NCBI GenBank assembly: GCA_017854655.1
Contig: JAFMHF010000006.1
Span: 1 to 58,556, forward strand
Source of the DNA: Puniceicoccaceae bacterium
Lineage (GTDB): Bacteria > Verrucomicrobiota > Verrucomicrobiia > Opitutales > Coraliomargaritaceae
Reading direction: 5' to 3'
DNA length: 58,556 bases
This document shows positions 34,278-43,901 of this stretch, in pieces (position 1 is the stretch's first letter; each line of letters opens with the position of its first letter). The position numbers were made by a program, and so were the translations under genes. The notes under the pieces are model-generated. The model was not told the origin of the DNA and ran no database searches. It saw only the letters and a program-made list of their open reading frames with translations.

Positions 34278-34834
34278 TGAGAATACCACTATTACTTATC
34301 GCCGTCTCGAGCGTGCTCATTTCAGCTTGTTCAACCACGCCTCAAGCGCGTAGCACGTATTTGTTGCGTTCCAGTAGTCACGTGGGCACCGGGGAATTGG
34401 TGAAAGTGGGTGATGCGTATCTCGGCACTGTGCAGGTCGCGAGTTACATCGACCAGCCCGGCTTAGTGCTTGAGCTTGCGGAAGGTATGATTCACACCGC
34501 GAAGCAGCATCATTGGGCTGAACCCTTGCGTGTGAGTCTGCGCGAATTTTTGAACGTAGAGATTTCGGCGGCAAACGAAGAGGCACTCGCTACGATTCCA
34601 CCTGGAGGAGCTGCAGCGGATCGTATCGACGTGAGAATTAGTCAGCTGCATGGCAATGCGCAGGGGCATGCTGTATTAGTTGCCAGCTGGAGTCTCAGTT
34701 CGGCAAGGCAGCGTCATGAGTATCAGTTTGCTGAGACTACACCTCTCGATGGAGTTGGTTACGAAGCATTGGTGACTGCTGAGACTAAGCTGCTGGTTCA
34801 ATTGTCTAAGGCGATTGCCCATGAACTGAAGTGA
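34277..34834 (+). CDS. pqiC: PqiC-like lipoprotein (ABC-type transport auxiliary lipoprotein)
   Basis: A 185-residue outer-membrane-type lipoprotein. The N-terminus MRIPLLLIAVSSVLISACS has lipobox ISAC. The body matches the PqiC/YmbA fold: STYLLRSSS, VQVASYIDQPGLVLELAEG, HHWAEPLRVSLREFLNVEI and IDVRISQLHGNAQGHAVLVASW. It should dock the PqiB tunnel at the outer membrane. The ATG overlaps the pqiB stop, completing a four-gene coupled operon. Confidence 0.9.
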   Translation: MRIPLLLIAVSSVLISACSTTPQARSTYLLRSSSHVGTGELVKVGDAYLGTVQVASYIDQPGLVLELAEGMIHTAKQHHWAEPLRVSLREFLNVEISAANEEALATIPPGGAAADRIDVRISQLHGNAQGHAVLVASWSLSSARQRHEYQFAETTPLDGVGYEALVTAETKLLVQLSKAIAHELK

Positions 34835-34858
34835 CGTTATGTGTGGCTCCATCTGGCC

Positions 34859-36154
34859 TCATCTTGACCAGCCGTCGATCTTCCAATTTGACTCCATGAG
34901 CTTACGGTCACTGCCACCCTGTTCTGGAGTGAACCAAACCTCAAAGCGAGCTCCGTAGTACTGATCCCAATTGCCCTCGTAGATAGTAAAATCGAAGCTT
35001 GCGCGAAACAACTCATCTGGCTCGTCCGACCAGCCGATGAGTTCGGCCGAGCTTTGTTTTAAGCTGGACTGCGATAGAGGAACTTCTCCGGTGATTTCGT
35101 AGGTCTTCAGGTATAGATTGCCGGGCTCGCCGGGATTACATCGGATAACTGCAGTATAGCGCCCATACCCCCCGGCGAGGGAGATGGAAGGCTCACCTCG
35201 TATAATCGCTCCTGTGGGAAGCAGGGCCCGCGCGGATTCCAGGGTCGGATCTTTAAGCAGAGCCTCGAACTCAACCTGCAATTCTCGGACCGCAGCCTTA
35301 CTCATCCGCCGTTCTTCCGTTTCCGCCTGTTCCATGATCTCCACTGTCACCCCTTGCTCATGCCAAACGACGTAACTTTGCTTCAGCCTAAACCTTTGTT
35401 TAATTGGCAGAATAAGTTCTTTTCCCGAGGGTACTGGATCTGCTCCCCTCCTCCAGGTTTTTCCAGACAGGCCGATGCAAGTTCGGGTCTGGTAGTTTTG
35501 GGACTCATGTGGGTGAAGTGAGGAAAAATTGCCGTTGTTACTCGTTTGCCATTCTCCTTTTAGAAGCCACCTCCGCGTCGCCAATTCTTTACCATTCATT
35601 TGATGTCGCCACCAAGCCGGAGAGGCGGACAGGTACCACTTTAGTAATTCGGGGTAATCACGGTGTAAGATCCCCAGCGCGGGAATTGAGGGGAGAAAGG
35701 AAGCATCCGAGGTTCCGGTCGTCTTCAGCGTTGCGATCAGCGCCGCCTGAAAAGAATCCGGGTCCGTCCATTCCGGCTCGCTCGGATGAGGCGGCTGGCT
35801 GGTTGGATCCAACAGGACTACGTTTTCTGGCAATGTGAGTTCGTTAGCAAAATTGTCCAGGTCTTCAGCCAACATCGAACCAAAGAACATCGCCATCACC
35901 GCCGGAGCCAGAGCAAGAAGACAGCACAGCAGACATCCAAGCGCCGCTAGGCCCCACTTCACTTTTTTTTGTATGAACCATCTGATCGCGCTCACTAGGA
36001 AAAATAACAAGCCCAGTCCAAACACTAGGGCAAAGATCGCCGCAAGCCAGATGGGAATTAAAGCGACCGCCGCGCTGCCAAACAGTGCACTCAAACTAAT
36101 TAGTAGGGGCATCAGGAAAAGGCGCCAGGTAGTGGATCGGAAAAATGCGTTCAT
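34859..36154 (-). CDS. Hypothetical membrane protein
   Basis: A 431-residue protein I do not recognise. The N-terminal 100 residues hold three hydrophobic segments (FLMPLLISLSALFGSAAVALIPIWLAAIFALVFGL, LLFFLVSAIRWF, WGLAALGCLLCCLLALAPAVMAMFFG). A hydrophilic domain of about 320 residues follows, probably periplasmic, rich in Trp and Tyr with beta-prone stretches toward the end (YTAVIRCNPGEPGNLYLKTYEI; FTIYEGNWDQYYGARFEVWF). It lies between the pqi operon (convergent) and the cytochrome operon, with about 70 bases before the latter's 3' end. Function unknown. Confidence 0.6.
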   Translation of the reverse strand: MNAFFRSTTWRLFLMPLLISLSALFGSAAVALIPIWLAAIFALVFGLGLLFFLVSAIRWFIQKKVKWGLAALGCLLCCLLALAPAVMAMFFGSMLAEDLDNFANELTLPENVVLLDPTSQPPHPSEPEWTDPDSFQAALIATLKTTGTSDASFLPSIPALGILHRDYPELLKWYLSASPAWWRHQMNGKELATRRWLLKGEWQTSNNGNFSSLHPHESQNYQTRTCIGLSGKTWRRGADPVPSGKELILPIKQRFRLKQSYVVWHEQGVTVEIMEQAETEERRMSKAAVRELQVEFEALLKDPTLESARALLPTGAIIRGEPSISLAGGYGRYTAVIRCNPGEPGNLYLKTYEITGEVPLSQSSLKQSSAELIGWSDEPDELFRASFDFTIYEGNWDQYYGARFEVWFTPEQGGSDRKLMESNWKIDGWSR

Positions 36155-36226
36155 CTTTAATAGCTTTTGGGCTTAGCTTTCGATTGTCGATCCTTAGCCA
36201 CTCACTCCTCCCTGCTGACGCCTTTT

Positions 36227-37687
36227 CTAAGGTTGATGCACGACTTCAAGCTCCGGCAGGGATTTCTTTAATTCTGTGATCCCATTGGCGGTGACTTGAG
36301 TCTGGCTGAGGAATATTTTGCGTAAGCTGCTGGTAGCGTGGAGTGATTCGAGACCGGCATCGCTGATCTGGGTATTGTAGAGGTTCAAGTAGTTGAGGTC
36401 AGCAAGCTGGCTAAGTGCGTCTAGTTGCTTGTCGGTTACGTCGGTGCCGTTCAAATGTAGGCGTTGCAGCTTAATACACTGCTCGAGTTGTTGAAAGAAG
36501 TCTGAGCTGAGTGCTAATTCACTGCAATCGAGCCAAGTGAGTTTGTTGCGAAACCCGCTGAGCTGCTGGATGGCTTCGTTCAGCTGTCCGGGCCCGACCA
36601 CGCCGAGGTCGATCCGGATGCTTTCGTCGCCCCATGCATTGTATTCGGCCTTCACGCCCGTGCGACTGATTTGCTCGATCAATTGGTCGGTGTCGGCGTC
36701 GCCGAGTTTGACGGTCTCGCTTGCTGCCGCAATGAGCTCCGCTTCGTCCGGCCAGTAGGCGCCAGCCTCGATCCATTGGCGCACGAGATCGATGTCTTCA
36801 GAGGAGACTGGGTCTTTCTCTTCGGGAGGCATGGCGTCGTCATCGTCGTGTGGGAGTAACATGCGATACATCAGCTCGCTCTGCTCGACGTTGCCAGGCA
36901 CGATCGCGGGTAGCTTACTCTTACCGCCTAGGTTAATCGAATGCTGCTCATCTAATCGATAACCTCCTTTTTGTTTGGTCGCACCGTGGCACTTGTAGCA
37001 GTTGCGCTCGAAGATGGCTTGAGACGTTTCAAAGAGCGCGATTCTGGGGTCTAACACTTGAGGTATCTGTTTTAGCACAGCGATTGGCGCTGTTATCGGA
37101 TCGAACTGATCTGTGCCGTTCATTACATCGTCCATCGGGGCGTTGAGAGCCGAGGTGCTGGTTGATTGAGTAACTATGCGCGCTTGGTCCGTATTTTCTT
37201 TGCTGCTTTCATCGGCGAATGGAGCGGGTGCGACGGCTTGGCGCTTTTCTTCCTGGAATGGTTTGGAGAGGAAACCTTTGCCGTGTACCAGCTCACCGCC
37301 CTGATGGGCGGTCAAGACCATTGTGATAGTGGCGGCGAGGAGTGCCAGCATATAGACCAATTTGCTACTACGTTTGCCTAGCTTGCGATGAATCCAATAA
37401 CAAAGGTAAGTGGCGACGATACAGCCGGCAAAGATGAGGCCCCAGAATCTGTGTTGTTCGATTTCGTCGCCGTATTGGCCGAACTCTTCGTAGCTGAGGC
37501 CAAGTACGACGGTTAGGCCGCAAGATATCAGTAGTAACAAGTGCAGCAAGCCGGTGGCTTGGTTCTTATGTTTGTCGTCGTTTTTTTCGAGTAGAAATTC
37601 TAGAAACCAGATCGCTGTGAGTGCTCCGATCGGCAAATGAAGTATGACCATGTGAAAAGGGCCAAAGGGGATCAAGAAATCGGGCAT
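36227..37687 (-). CDS. PSC-type cytochrome c membrane protein with C-terminal leucine-rich repeats
   Basis: 486 residues. The N-terminal part has four hydrophobic helices in a DUF2231-like arrangement (PFGPFHMVILHLPIGALTAIWFL onward). The middle is a planctomycete cytochrome c-like domain: the heme motif is NCYKCHG and MPPEE is the likely axial Met loop, followed by DIDLVRQWIEAGAYWP. The C-terminal 130 residues contain leucine-rich repeats (LQRLHLNGTDVTDKQLDAL, LNYLNLYNTQISDAGLESL). The domain set is typical of Planctomycetota/Verrucomicrobiota proteins encoded with PSD1 and DUF1501 proteins. It may anchor a periplasmic oxidation system. It is the last gene of that operon. Confidence 0.88.
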   Translation of the reverse strand: MPDFLIPFGPFHMVILHLPIGALTAIWFLEFLLEKNDDKHKNQATGLLHLLLLISCGLTVVLGLSYEEFGQYGDEIEQHRFWGLIFAGCIVATYLCYWIHRKLGKRSSKLVYMLALLAATITMVLTAHQGGELVHGKGFLSKPFQEEKRQAVAPAPFADESSKENTDQARIVTQSTSTSALNAPMDDVMNGTDQFDPITAPIAVLKQIPQVLDPRIALFETSQAIFERNCYKCHGATKQKGGYRLDEQHSINLGGKSKLPAIVPGNVEQSELMYRMLLPHDDDDAMPPEEKDPVSSEDIDLVRQWIEAGAYWPDEAELIAAASETVKLGDADTDQLIEQISRTGVKAEYNAWGDESIRIDLGVVGPGQLNEAIQQLSGFRNKLTWLDCSELALSSDFFQQLEQCIKLQRLHLNGTDVTDKQLDALSQLADLNYLNLYNTQISDAGLESLHATSSLRKIFLSQTQVTANGITELKKSLPELEVVHQP

Positions 37688-37704
37688 GCTAGAGGCGTGA
37701 AGTG

Positions 37705-37736
37705 GGATTAAGATTAAGAATAGGATTAAGATTAGG
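37705..37736 (-). repeat. GATTAAG-type intergenic repeat, copy 1
   Basis: Near-tandem hexamers of GATTAA/GATTAG (GGATTAAGATTAAGAATAGG and so on) fill the gap between the DUF1501 and cytochrome genes. Related units are found in the next intergenic gap of the same operon. Confidence 0.7.
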
Positions 37737-37777
37737 AGAGACGCTAACTGCTGACTCCTGAATTCTAACTCCTCTTT

Positions 37778-39058
37778 CTAAAACAGTGCGGTGATGGGGC
37801 GACCTTTATCGGCTACGCGGAAGGGGCGGCCACTAGGGGAGTGCACTACTTTATCAATCGGCAAGCCGAGGGCGTAGGCGATGGTCGCGTTGAAGTCTGG
37901 CACGCTGACGCCGTTGTCGGCGACGGAGTGGCCACTGGCGTCGGTCGAGCCGTAAACTTGACCACCTTTGATACCGCCGCCAGCTAGCACGCAGCTAAAG
38001 GCGGAAGGGTGGTGATTTCGGCCAGCGTTGCTGTTGATTTCGGGGGATCGACCAAACTCGGTGCCGATCACGACGAGCGTCTCGTCGAGGAGACCGCGGT
38101 AGTGGAGGTCGTCGAGTAGAGCGGAGACAGATTGATCGAGTGGGCTAGTGAGTCCGGCGACTTGATCGTGATTGTCGTTGTGTGTATCCCAACCGCCAAG
38201 GGTGAGTTCGACAAAGCGCACGCCGTGCTCGACGAGTCGACGCGCGAGTAGGCAACTTTTGCCGAAGCGAGAATCGCCGTAAACATCGCGTGTGAGCTTC
38301 GGCTCTTGGCTAAGGTCGAAAGCGGCGAGGTCTTTACTGTTCATCAGCTTGATTGCCTGTTCGTAAACATCGCCATAGGCACGCACTTGCTTGGAAGGAT
38401 ACTTTTTATGAAAGGAGAGATCCATCATCTGCGCGAGTGCCAAGCGTTCGCGTAGTTCGGCTTCGTCGACACTTTGGTGTCGATCGACGTAGGGCAGTCC
38501 CTCGTCGGGGCTGCCGAGGTGGAGTGGCTCGTATTTCGAATCGAGAAAGCCTGCGCCGCCGGTGGCGTTATTACTGCCGCCGATACGAACGTTTCCAGGC
38601 AGGGTGGAGTTGGTCTTGCCGGACATGCTGTTGAGCCATGCGCCGAGTCCGGGGTGCTTAATCGTCCCGCGCTGCGCGTAGCTGGTGTGCATGAAGTAAT
38701 TACCTGGTTCATGCGCGCCTTGGGTTGAATTCATGGAGCGGATGATCGCGATCTTATCCATGCGTCGTGCTAGGCTGGGTAAGTATTCGCTAATCTGAAT
38801 CCCGGCCACGTTGGTATCGATTGTTTGCACCGGCCCTTGATCTTTCCAGCTAGATTTGGGGTCGAAGGTGTCGATGTGGCTCATGCCACCGCTGAGGTAA
38901 ATGTAGATGACGTTGCGCGCGGTCGGCTTCTTGATGGTTTGCGAGGCCCAGAGGGGAGTGGTACTCGCAGATAGACCGACACCGAGCAGTGCCTTGGCCG
39001 AGTATTGTATGAATTTACGACGTGAGAGTTCGTCCAATTTGTTTAGTTCGTCATACAT
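37778..39058 (-). CDS. DUF1501 domain protein (sulfatase-like), Tat-type signal
   Basis: 426 residues. The N-terminus SRRKFIQYSAKALLGVGLSA is a twin-arginine-type signal, so export through Tat is likely. The rest shows DUF1501 features: VIYIYLSGGMSHIDTFDPK (metal-binding-like Asp), MNSTQGAHEPGNYFMHT, LVEHGVRFVELTLGGWDTH, VVIGTEFGRSPEINSNAGRNHHP and GGIKGGQVYGSTDASG. The family is an alkaline-phosphatase/sulfatase relative of unknown substrate, nearly always encoded beside a PSD1/DUF1549-DUF1553 protein, as here. Confidence 0.92.
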   Translation of the reverse strand: MYDELNKLDELSRRKFIQYSAKALLGVGLSASTTPLWASQTIKKPTARNVIYIYLSGGMSHIDTFDPKSSWKDQGPVQTIDTNVAGIQISEYLPSLARRMDKIAIIRSMNSTQGAHEPGNYFMHTSYAQRGTIKHPGLGAWLNSMSGKTNSTLPGNVRIGGSNNATGGAGFLDSKYEPLHLGSPDEGLPYVDRHQSVDEAELRERLALAQMMDLSFHKKYPSKQVRAYGDVYEQAIKLMNSKDLAAFDLSQEPKLTRDVYGDSRFGKSCLLARRLVEHGVRFVELTLGGWDTHNDNHDQVAGLTSPLDQSVSALLDDLHYRGLLDETLVVIGTEFGRSPEINSNAGRNHHPSAFSCVLAGGGIKGGQVYGSTDASGHSVADNGVSVPDFNATIAYALGLPIDKVVHSPSGRPFRVADKGRPITALF

Positions 39059-39102
39059 AGCAGAGAGAATTAGGAATTAGGGATGCTGTGTGGAGGTGGG
39101 TT

Positions 39103-39182
39103 CTTAATCGTAATCCTACTCTTAATCCTAATCTGTTTTTGTGTGTGGAGATTATGACTAAGATTAAGAGTATGATTAGGAT
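39103..39182 (-). repeat. Inverted GATTAAG-type repeats between PSD1 and DUF1501 genes
   Basis: A left arm (39103–39133) with CTTAATC units and a right arm (39156–39182) with GATTAAG units are imperfect complements around a ~22-base loop. In RNA they could form a long hairpin between the two operon genes. Confidence 0.7.
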
Positions 39183-39196
39183 ACTGCGGGCTGGGC

Positions 39197-41512
39197 TTAC
39201 TGGATGAACAGGAATTGCTGGGTGTTGAGCATCGCCCAAATGATGCGTTGGCGGGCCTTCTCGGGGTCTTCATTGAAGTAGGGCAGCAGGGCTTCCATTT
39301 CGGCTTCCGAGGGTTTGCGAGCTAAGAATCCTATATAGAGAGTTTCGAGTTTGGCTTTGGGGGTCTGAGCTTGGCGTGCTTCCAGCACGGGAGCAGATCG
39401 CTGCGCGAGCAGCCAATTAGTTTGGTTCGAATTCATTAGGAACAGGGCTTGCAGGACATTGCCCTTTTCGTCGCTATTCTCGATCAGCATGCGGTCGGAT
39501 TGGCCGAAGACTTCGAGTAGGTGGCCGTTGCTTTGAGGGGATTGCAGTTCGGAAGCGCGGCGAATGTTTTTGATCCACTTCTCGTCGGCTTTGTTACTTT
39601 TGCCCTTCCCTTTTGTGCTCGGGAAGTTTGCTGCCATCATACTCATTTCCATCGATGCACCAGCGTCTGATTCGCTGAGGTCTGGGTTGAGCATTTGGTT
39701 CCAGGCTCTACGAGTTTTTTGGAATTCATTTCGGATGGCTGCTAGTTCTGGAGTCCCTTTAAGGGTGGGGTCTTGATTGGCTTTATTTTGTTTGGTGCGT
39801 GCCGCGAAATAGGCTGCATAGACATCGCTCATCTTGGTGACATGACTGGCGATCTTCTGAGCAGACCATTCATCAAGGTAGACTGCTGCGGCTGGCTTCT
39901 GTCCTGTGACGTATTGGATGCCGCCGTTGTTGCCCTTGTAGCTGGTATTGAGGATTTGGTCGATGTCCGGAGTCATTAGTGTGGCAATGGAGTCCCAAAT
40001 CTGCTCCGAGCTCATGCGTTGGAAGATCGGGCCTTCGAGATGGTAGTCATCCGGTAGGTCGGGGTTGTCGATCACGGCTTGGCGCTGAAAATACTGAGTA
40101 TTGTAGAGCACGCGCAGGTATTGCTTTAGGTCGTAGTCGAGCGCGATCATTATCGACTCTAGGTATGCCATGAGCTCCGGGTCATCGGCTACGGATTCGT
40201 CGGTGAGCTCGTCGACGGGCTCGATGAGGCCTTTGCCCATGACGTGTTTCCACATGCGGTTGGCGATGACGAGTGTGAAGCGTTCGTTGTTTTTCGACAC
40301 GAGCCAGTCGGCGTAGCTGTCCACGCGCTCACTGGAATCGTGTAGTTTGGCATCGGATTGGTTGCCGAATAGGATCTTGGGCTCGACGATGTCTTTTGGC
40401 TTAGCGTCGTCGTATTGATAGTCTTGCGGTAGTTTGAGCGGGCGTTCGGTATGCACGACGCCCCATTTGAGGGGATCGAAGAACTCTCGCCCAGCACTCA
40501 TAGGGGAGGCTTTCTGGTTGCCTGGTATTTTGCCTTTATTCTGTTTCTTGGTAGTTTCTCGCAGGCGGTGCATGACCTCTTTGAGCTTCGGGTCGTCGTT
40601 CTGGATGTTGACCCCAGTTTTTAGGCCGTAGGTGTAGGCGGCAAATTCGTAGAAGTCTTTTTGGCTCCACACATCGGTGGGATGGTCGTGGCACTGTGCG
40701 CATTGCATTTGTGTGCCGAGAAAAACTTGCGCAGTCATGGACATGTTATCCAGTGGCATGCCAAAGTCGCGCAGATAGTAGGCGACTGCCGGATTATCCC
40801 ACGGGTAGCCGTTGGCGGTGAGTAGCGACTCGACAAAGTCGTCATATGGGACGTTGCGGCGGATCTGTTCTTTGAGCCAAGGGATATAGTAGATGCCGCC
40901 GTAGCGACTGCCTTCACGGCCAGTAGTTTTTGCGCGTAGGATGTCGGCCCAGAGATTGAAGTTATGACTAACGTAACCGGCTGAGTCCAAAAGGCTATCG
41001 ATTAGCTCGGAGCGCTTGCGTGGGGTGTTATCGTTGAGAAAGTGGACTGCTTCGGCGTAGGTGGGAATGCGGCCGATAATTTTGAGATAAGCTCGACGCA
41101 GGTAGGTGGCATCGTCGATGATCGGGGCGGGTTCGACGCCTTGCGCTTCCCAGTACTTAGCAAGAAATTTATCGATTTGCTGACTGGCGCCGAAGTGGTC
41201 TTGTCGTTTCACGACTCGGGCGACATCGGGTTGCCCTTGCTTGTAGGCCGTGGCGCTGAGTAGGCCTGCCTCTTTTTGAGCGAGTATATAACTACGGTCT
41301 TTGGCCGAGAACTGGTTGAGTGCTAGGGAGACTACTTTCCGATCTACAGTGCGTCGAAAGGTGACTTGGTCTCGATGCATCGAGACTAGGTCAGCTTCAA
41401 TTGTTTTACCTGCCACATTGGTGAAGATTCTGGCGTAGGCGCTAGTGGAAAGCGAGGTGGCCAGTAATAGGCAGGCGCCGATTTTGAGCAGTATTTTGGT
41501 TGGTAAGCGAAT
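39197..41512 (-). CDS. PSD1/DUF1549–DUF1553 protein with SHD1 domain, apparent ATT start
   Basis: A large exported protein of about 771 residues from the start used here. After the signal comes an SHD1-like domain (VAGKTIEADLVSMHRDQVTFRR), then DUF1549 (YLRRAYLKIIGRIPTYAEA; CAQCHDHPTDVW) and DUF1553 (PLKWGVVHTERPL; RMWKHVMGKGLIEPVDE). The first ordinary start codon is a GTG at 41416, but it removes the signal peptide. Codons upstream in the same frame give RLPTKILLKIGACLLLATSL followed by STSAYA, an excellent signal peptide. That frame holds no ATG/GTG/TTG. ATT at 41510–41512 is preceded 7 bases upstream by AGAAAGGA, so initiation at ATT is inferred. First gene of the PSC operon. Confidence 0.88.
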   Translation of the reverse strand: MRLPTKILLKIGACLLLATSLSTSAYARIFTNVAGKTIEADLVSMHRDQVTFRRTVDRKVVSLALNQFSAKDRSYILAQKEAGLLSATAYKQGQPDVARVVKRQDHFGASQQIDKFLAKYWEAQGVEPAPIIDDATYLRRAYLKIIGRIPTYAEAVHFLNDNTPRKRSELIDSLLDSAGYVSHNFNLWADILRAKTTGREGSRYGGIYYIPWLKEQIRRNVPYDDFVESLLTANGYPWDNPAVAYYLRDFGMPLDNMSMTAQVFLGTQMQCAQCHDHPTDVWSQKDFYEFAAYTYGLKTGVNIQNDDPKLKEVMHRLRETTKKQNKGKIPGNQKASPMSAGREFFDPLKWGVVHTERPLKLPQDYQYDDAKPKDIVEPKILFGNQSDAKLHDSSERVDSYADWLVSKNNERFTLVIANRMWKHVMGKGLIEPVDELTDESVADDPELMAYLESIMIALDYDLKQYLRVLYNTQYFQRQAVIDNPDLPDDYHLEGPIFQRMSSEQIWDSIATLMTPDIDQILNTSYKGNNGGIQYVTGQKPAAAVYLDEWSAQKIASHVTKMSDVYAAYFAARTKQNKANQDPTLKGTPELAAIRNEFQKTRRAWNQMLNPDLSESDAGASMEMSMMAANFPSTKGKGKSNKADEKWIKNIRRASELQSPQSNGHLLEVFGQSDRMLIENSDEKGNVLQALFLMNSNQTNWLLAQRSAPVLEARQAQTPKAKLETLYIGFLARKPSEAEMEALLPYFNEDPEKARQRIIWAMLNTQQFLFIQ

Positions 41513-41729
41513 GGTTCGATCCTTTCTGGTTTGCAGTGTAGTTGGGGGTAGTAGTGGGGAAGTTAGTGTTTTTTAAGGCCGACCTGTCAATTGGTATTCA
41601 ATTTGGATACGAATCGTGGACTAAAGTTCCTGCTGGAATCACACTTATTAGTATATGTGGTTTACAGTTCAAAAGTTTCAAAAAAACCAATAATTTCTCA
41701 TTTGTGGGTGTTGCATTGTTTGAGGGCAC

Positions 41730-41762
41730 AAAAAAGCCGCCTGTGCACGAGGCAGCAGGCGG
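41730..41762 (-). terminator. Rho-independent terminator of sucCD
   Basis: On the minus strand, CCGCCTG and CAGGCGG form a 7-bp GC-rich stem with a 12-base loop, followed by CTTTTTTG. It starts about 30 bases after the sucD stop. Confidence 0.85.
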
Positions 41763-41793
41763 ATTTTGAAAGGATTGATTCACTCTAGGCAAA

Positions 41794-42678
41794 TTAGCCC
41801 TTGTAGATCTTTAGCAGGGCGTCGGCGATTTCCGATGGGTTGCGGGCGATGGAGACACCAGCATCTTCCATGGCGGCGAACTTCGCTTCGGCTGTGCCAG
41901 ATCCGTTTGCAGAAACGATTGCACCAGCGTGGCCCATGGTCCGGCCTTTGGGTGCAGAAGCGCCTGCGATGAATCCAGCGACTGGCTTAGTGACGTGCTC
42001 CTTGATGTAGGCGCACGCTTCTTCTTCAGCGCTGCCACCAATTTCACCGATCATGATGATCGCGTCCGTGTCAGGATCTTCGTTGAGCAAGCGCACAGCA
42101 TCGAGTTGAGAGGTGCCGTTGATTGGGTCACCACCAATACCGATACAAGTCGATTGGCCGTGGCCGCGCTGTGTGAGCTGGTAAACGGCTTCGTAAGTCA
42201 ATGTGCCGGAGCGAGAGACTACACCGACGCGACCTGGCTTGTGGATGTAGCCCGGCATGATGCCGATCTTACATTCGCCGGGTGTGATGATACCTGGGCA
42301 GTTTGGCCCGATCAAACGAGTTTTACCGTTTGTTGCATCCAGTGCTTTGCGCACTTCAGCCATGTCGCGCACTGGCACACCTTCGGTGATGCAGATGACG
42401 AGCGGGATCTCGGCTGCAATCGCTTCGAGGATTGAGTCGGCCGCGAATGGAGGCGGGACATAGATGACGGAAACATTGGCTCCGTATTGCTTCACTGCTT
42501 CGGAAACCGTATTCAGGACAGGCACTTTGCCTTCCCATAGCTGACCGCCTTTGCCGGGTGTGACTCCAGCGACGACATTCGTTCCATAATCAATGCATTG
42601 TAACGTGTGGAAGGTGGCAGTTTTACCAGTAAGTCCCTGAACGACGAGACGTGTATCTTTGTTAACGAGAATACTCAT
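41794..42678 (-). CDS. sucD: Succinyl-CoA ligase alpha subunit
   Basis: TCA-cycle enzyme interconverting succinyl-CoA and succinate with NTP formation. 294 residues. The N-terminal CoA-binding motif is [32 protein letters not shown] and [20 protein letters not shown] are conserved, and the phospho-His site lies in [17 protein letters not shown]. Encoded directly after sucC, with about 35 bases between them, and followed by a strong terminator. Confidence 0.97.
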   Translation of the reverse strand: MSILVNKDTRLVVQGLTGKTATFHTLQCIDYGTNVVAGVTPGKGGQLWEGKVPVLNTVSEAVKQYGANVSVIYVPPPFAADSILEAIAAEIPLVICITEGVPVRDMAEVRKALDATNGKTRLIGPNCPGIITPGECKIGIMPGYIHKPGRVGVVSRSGTLTYEAVYQLTQRGHGQSTCIGIGGDPINGTSQLDAVRLLNEDPDTDAIIMIGEIGGSAEEEACAYIKEHVTKPVAGFIAGASAPKGRTMGHAGAIVSANGSGTAEAKFAAMEDAGVSIARNPSEIADALLKIYKG

Positions 42679-42713
42679 TGGATCTTATATTAAAAGTTAT
42701 CGTGTCAATGCGC

Positions 42714-43901
42714 TTAGGCGCTGGCGACTTGGCTAGTGATGATTTCAGCAGCTTGGACAAGGCTGTCGGCTGGGGTTAGTGCGATGCCGCTTTCGCGGAG
42801 GATCTTCTTACCAGCTTCGACGTTGGTGCCTTCGAGGCGGACGACGAGTGGCACGTTCAGCTCGATGTTATTGGCTGCAGCAACGATGCCGCGTGCAATG
42901 ACGTCGCACTTCATAATGCCGCCGAAGATGTTGACTAAAATACCTTTAACATTCGGGTCGGACAGGATGATCTTGAAGGCGGCAGTGACCTTCTCTTCGT
43001 TGGCACCTCCGCCGACATCGAGGAAGTTGGCCGGTTCGCCGCCGAAGGTCTTGATGATGTCCATCGTCGCCATGGCAAGTCCTGCGCCGTTCACGAGGCA
43101 GGCGATATTGCCGTCCAGTGCGATGTAGGCTAGGTCAAACTTGGATGCTTCGATCTCTTTCGGGTCTTCTTCGTTCAAGTCGCGGAGCGCTTGGATGTCA
43201 GGGTGCTTGAACAGCGCATTGCCATCGAAGGATACTTTGGCGTCGAGGGCGACGACTTGACCTTCCGGTGTGGTGACCAGTGGGTTGATCTCTACCAGCT
43301 CGGCATTCTTTTCCCAGAACATCTTGTAGGTGCCGCTGAGGATTTTACTGAGTTGCTTGACCTGATCGCCTTCGAAGCCAAGTGCGTAAGCGACTTCACG
43401 GCAATGAAAGGGGCGAAGGCCTGTGGAAGGCGAAACTGCGACGCGAGTGATCTTCTCTGGAGTGGACTCGGCGACTGCTTCAATGTCCATGCCACCTTCA
43501 GTCGAGGCGATGATGACTGCTTGAGCGGTGTCACGATCGAGCACGATCGCGAGGTAATACTCGTGTGCAATGTCGCACCCTTCAGTGACGTAGAGTGTCT
43601 GCACCTTACGCCCAGCTGGGCCAGTCTGTGCGGTCACTAGTGTGTTGTTGAGCATCGCCATGGCAGCTGTTTTTGCGGCTTCGCTACTTTTGACGACCTT
43701 AACCCCACCTTGGTAGCCATCGTTGAACGTTCCCTTGCCGCGTCCACCTGCGTGAATTTGGGATTTAACAACGATTAGATCGCCCTCAATTTTGGAGATG
43801 GCGGTGTCTACTTCTTCGGCATTTGTCGCTGAATATCCGCGTGGGACCGGGACGCCGTAGTTGTGAAGGAGCTCTTTTGCTTGATACTCGTGAATGTTCA
43901 T
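42714..43901 (-). CDS. sucC: Succinyl-CoA ligase beta subunit
   Basis: ATP-grasp subunit that binds nucleotide and succinate. 395 residues, normal length. [20 protein letters not shown] is the family N-terminus. [57 protein letters not shown] and [17 protein letters not shown] are characteristic. Upstream lies a gap of 375 bases with possible promoter elements. First gene of the sucCD pair. Confidence 0.97.
   Translation of the reverse strand: MNIHEYQAKELLHNYGVPVPRGYSATNAEEVDTAISKIEGDLIVVKSQIHAGGRGKGTFNDGYQGGVKVVKSSEAAKTAAMAMLNNTLVTAQTGPAGRKVQTLYVTEGCDIAHEYYLAIVLDRDTAQAVIIASTEGGMDIEAVAESTPEKITRVAVSPSTGLRPFHCREVAYALGFEGDQVKQLSKILSGTYKMFWEKNAELVEINPLVTTPEGQVVALDAKVSFDGNALFKHPDIQALRDLNEEDPKEIEASKFDLAYIALDGNIACLVNGAGLAMATMDIIKTFGGEPANFLDVGGGANEEKVTAAFKIILSDPNVKGILVNIFGGIMKCDVIARGIVAAANNIELNVPLVVRLEGTNVEAGKKILRESGIALTPADSLVQAAEIITSQVASA

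Noticed and set aside
41929-42435. 168-codon plus-strand frame opposite sucD
   Set aside because: Antisense to the conserved sucD catalytic region, with no recognisable domain or start signal.
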